NCBI GenBank assembly: GCA_000328365.1 | Contig: KB305766.1 | Location: 512,130-576,129, forward strand | DNA length: 64,000 nt | Source: Capitella teleta | Taxonomy: Eukaryota; Annelida; Polychaeta; Capitellidae | Reading direction: 5' to 3' | In this document: positions 59,060 to 64,000 of the stretch, piece after piece | Layout of the letters: every line of letters begins with the position of its first letter | Numbering within the stretch: the first letter of the stretch is position 1 | Translations under genes and position numbers: made by a program | Notes under the pieces: model-generated | The model's input: only the letters and a program-made list of their open reading frames with translations | Database searches by the model: none | What the model was told of the DNA's origin: nothing

Positions 59060-59060
<1 letters not shown>
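57691..59060. other. No gene seen
   Basis: A 20-bp word, CCCCACACCATTCTCCATCT, occurs twice at about 57877 and 57914. GTGGCAGTAGTGTGTA-like units recur near 58300-58375. The frames here lack domains; the 105-codon plus frame at 58581-58898 is not recognisable. Confidence 0.55.
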
Positions 59061-61810
<2,750 letters not shown>

Positions 61811-63686
61811 TCAGTGAGAGACCATTGTTTGTTCATTTTCATCCGCTGGCATCACAATCATTGACTGATGCCGCGATGCCTCATCTGTCGTCATGGCGAT
61901 GACGGGCGTGGCGAAAACTGGCTGCGAGGTCTCCTTAGAAGCGTGGGGAGAGGGGCTGGAGCGAGAAGATGAGTTGTTGGAGGGACTAGCGGCCTGGAAG
62001 ACCCCTGCCAGGCTGTCATGGGCGTTGTACTCGGCCGTCTCCATGCGCAGAATGTACGGGATGATGCTGTCTATTTGCACGTTGCCAATGAGCCCCGCAA
62101 AAAACAGTTCCTCCATGACAGCCGGGGGAAGGAGGCGCAGAGCAGGAAGACGCAGGAGCAGTTTGCCCAAGCGGTCGGCCTGCGACGTGTATGAGTGGAT
62201 GACGTAGTCCTGGAGGTCATGGTGACTCTTCTCCTGGAACTTCTCAATCTGGCGCACGGTTTGTTGATTGGCGTGATCTGCAAGCAAACGTTGTAAGCAG
62301 CAGAAGACCAATGAGAAGGACCAACCAGGGCTGAAGAGCACGATGGCCTTGAGGTAAGCGAACTCCGTCTCATCCACCTGCAGCCGGTTCAGTGTGCTGA
62401 TGAACTCTTGCAGCTGCAGGATCGTGTCTGTGACCATTTTGATGCGTGGACTCAGTGACTTATCTGTCGAAGACATGGTCAGTCCAGCCCGCTCAGATGA
62501 CCCCTCGGTCTGCCCACCGTCCTGCTGCGATGTCTGCAGGTGGTTAAGAATGGCCGCCAGGATAGTGGACAGGTTCATGACATTTGCACACTGGGCTAGA
62601 CCCAGAGTAAACAGCTCGCTCCAACATCGCCGCACGAGTTCAATCTGAGTGTCCTGTCTGCATTGACACGTTCAACGGTTAAAGAATTTTGCCTCTGAAA
62701 GAACAAACCCAAGAAGCTGGAAAGCTGAGATGGCTCTCGCCCAATGCATGGAGAGGAAGAGAAGTCTAGAAGCTGATTCACAGATGTAGTGCACATTCAG
62801 ATAGGCCGGCATAGGGGAAGGCGTGGTCAGAGTGAACGCAATGTTCTGCTCACTCAGGATGGGACCTTCACAAACACAAATTATAGCCTTTTAAACCAAC
62901 AATCACAATCGCCAACCGTCAAAATCAATGAGGAGCACTCCATCGCTGTTGTCCAGACTGACGCACGATTGGTTCAGGGGCGATTCTCCGCTGTCCACCT
63001 GTGTTGAGTTATTTGGCCGCACGGCTTTGGCCATCGTGTCAAACGCCCGAGCGACTGAATCGCCTTCACCATTGTCGCCGTTCTGGGTTTCGTCTTCCGG
63101 TTGCGAGGTCTTCTTGTCCATGGTGGCCAGTGTGGTCACTACGCTGGCCAAGGTGCTCAGATCTACCAAGCGCTAATTAGACAGAGCAATTAATACTGGC
63201 GACCAACCTGTGCTGGATGAGTTCAGGTGGCTGGTGCTGAGAACGACTGCCCCATGGTCGGTCTGGATGAGGCGCTCCTGCAGATTGGCCAGCAGACCCT
63301 CCTGCTTGCTTTCTTCCTACATTTGCACAAAATTAAACCCTCAGTTGAACCAATTCACAATTTCTGATATTTCACCTTTGAGAAAGTTGGCACAGCTGGG
63401 GACGAACTACAGAAATCTTTGCGGATGAAAATCTTCTGTGTGCATGTGGCAATATTGGAGGGCGAGCGATCCCTACCCTCGGGGGGCCTGCGCTCTTGTT
63501 GCACGGATTCCGAGCGCATTCCCACAGCGAGGCATTTCTGCAGCCGACAGTACTGGCAGCGATTGCGGTAGTGCTTGGTGATGGGGCAGTCCTTGTTGCC
63601 TCTACACGCGTATCCCAGCTGCTTGCGGATGCTGCGCTTGAAAAATCCTTTGCATCCTTCGCAACTGATCACCCCATAATGGCGAC
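61811..63686 (-). CDS. NR2C: NR2C (TR2/TR4-type) nuclear receptor, 3' six exons
   Basis: A DNA-binding transcription factor of the testicular-receptor group, which in vertebrates binds AGGTCA direct repeats. Six exons in phase are visible: 63376-63686, 63208-63316, 62917-63162, 62709-62865, 62326-62657, 61811-62277 (about 540 aa). The first visible exon opens GRHYG and has the P-box CEGCKGFF and the second zinc finger ([20 protein letters not shown], then RLQKC). The hinge keeps [13 protein letters not shown] and [10 protein letters not shown]. The ligand-binding domain shows [43 protein letters not shown] and [10 protein letters not shown], ending [20 protein letters not shown] Ser/Pro-rich tail of about 70 aa then follows, where vertebrate proteins end after a few residues. 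The first zinc finger and N-terminus are missing; they must lie in or beyond the N gap. Confidence 0.93.
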
Positions 63687-64000
63687 CTGAATAGCATAAA
63701 TGAATAGTTGATACAGCGCCATAATGACCTTCATGCACGAAAGCATCAAATCAGCCAAAGTAATCGCTACTTTTAACAACCAACAGCTTCATTCCATGTC
63801 CAGATCAAAAATGTTGCCATCAAATGAAGACATCTGCATTTCCTAATTGATGCACTTTCAATTATAATCANNNNNNNNNNNNNNNNNNNNNNNNNNNNNN
63901 NNNNNNNNNNNNNNNNNNNNGAAACGAGTCAGGAGGTCAATGCCGACGATTGCCATTCAATGGATACAATAACAGCATTGAGCGCAAATAAGCGGCCAAC
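63687..64000. other. NR2C intron sequence with assembly gap
   Basis: No exon for the first zinc finger was found in 63687-63870 or 63921-64000. Positions 63871-63920 are 50 N, a fixed-length gap symbol, so the true missing length is unknown. Confidence 0.8.

Noticed and set aside
61893-62207. Plus-strand frame across the receptor exon
   Set aside because: Antisense shadow of the NR2C ligand-binding-domain exon.

Overview
The window is animal nuclear DNA, most likely from a marine invertebrate. It holds intron-rich orthologues of animal genes (GRIP, NR2C, CNBD2, a phospholipase B), plus a UspA-type universal stress protein and a histamine-N-methyltransferase-like gene. That mix fits a non-vertebrate bilaterian, possibly a deuterostome such as an echinoderm, hemichordate or lancelet. 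I cannot name the species. Introns are mostly 50-400 bp in the compact gene bodies. Repeats are LINE fragments, a tRNA-derived SINE family, TA-flanked MITEs and long trinucleotide arrays. A 50-base run of N lies at 63871-63920.

Layout. 1-10000 is mostly mobile-element debris: a broken L2/CR1-like LINE, a LINE 3' end, the 5' part of a third LINE on the minus strand, a MITE copy, a possible hAT-like element, and an orphan gene end near 3 kb. 11.0-11.8 kb is a single-exon methyltransferase. 12.0-13.5 kb is a three-exon gene for a secreted, probably GPI-anchored protein with two beta-lactamase-hydrolase-like phosphatase domains, the first with a degenerate active site. 15.9-29.9 kb is a full GRIP orthologue (minus strand, 21 coding exons, seven PDZ domains, 1118 aa predicted). 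30-40.6 kb is gene-poor. 40.7-43.0 kb is a 13-exon phospholipase B (plus). 43.5-46.0 kb is a universal stress protein gene (minus) with two alternative 81-nt exons. 46.8-50.6 kb is a 17-exon CNBD2-like gene (minus) carrying a MITE in an intron. 53.6-54.5 kb is an intronless class A GPCR. 61.8-63.7 kb is the 3' part of an NR2C (TR2/TR4) nuclear receptor gene whose 5' exons lie beyond the N gap or outside the window.

The genes do not form an operon or obvious pathway. The multi-exon models were built by eye from splice sites, and the reading phase is continuous across every junction. The points most worth following up are the duplicated exon pair in the stress-protein gene and the tandem phosphatase-like ectoprotein.
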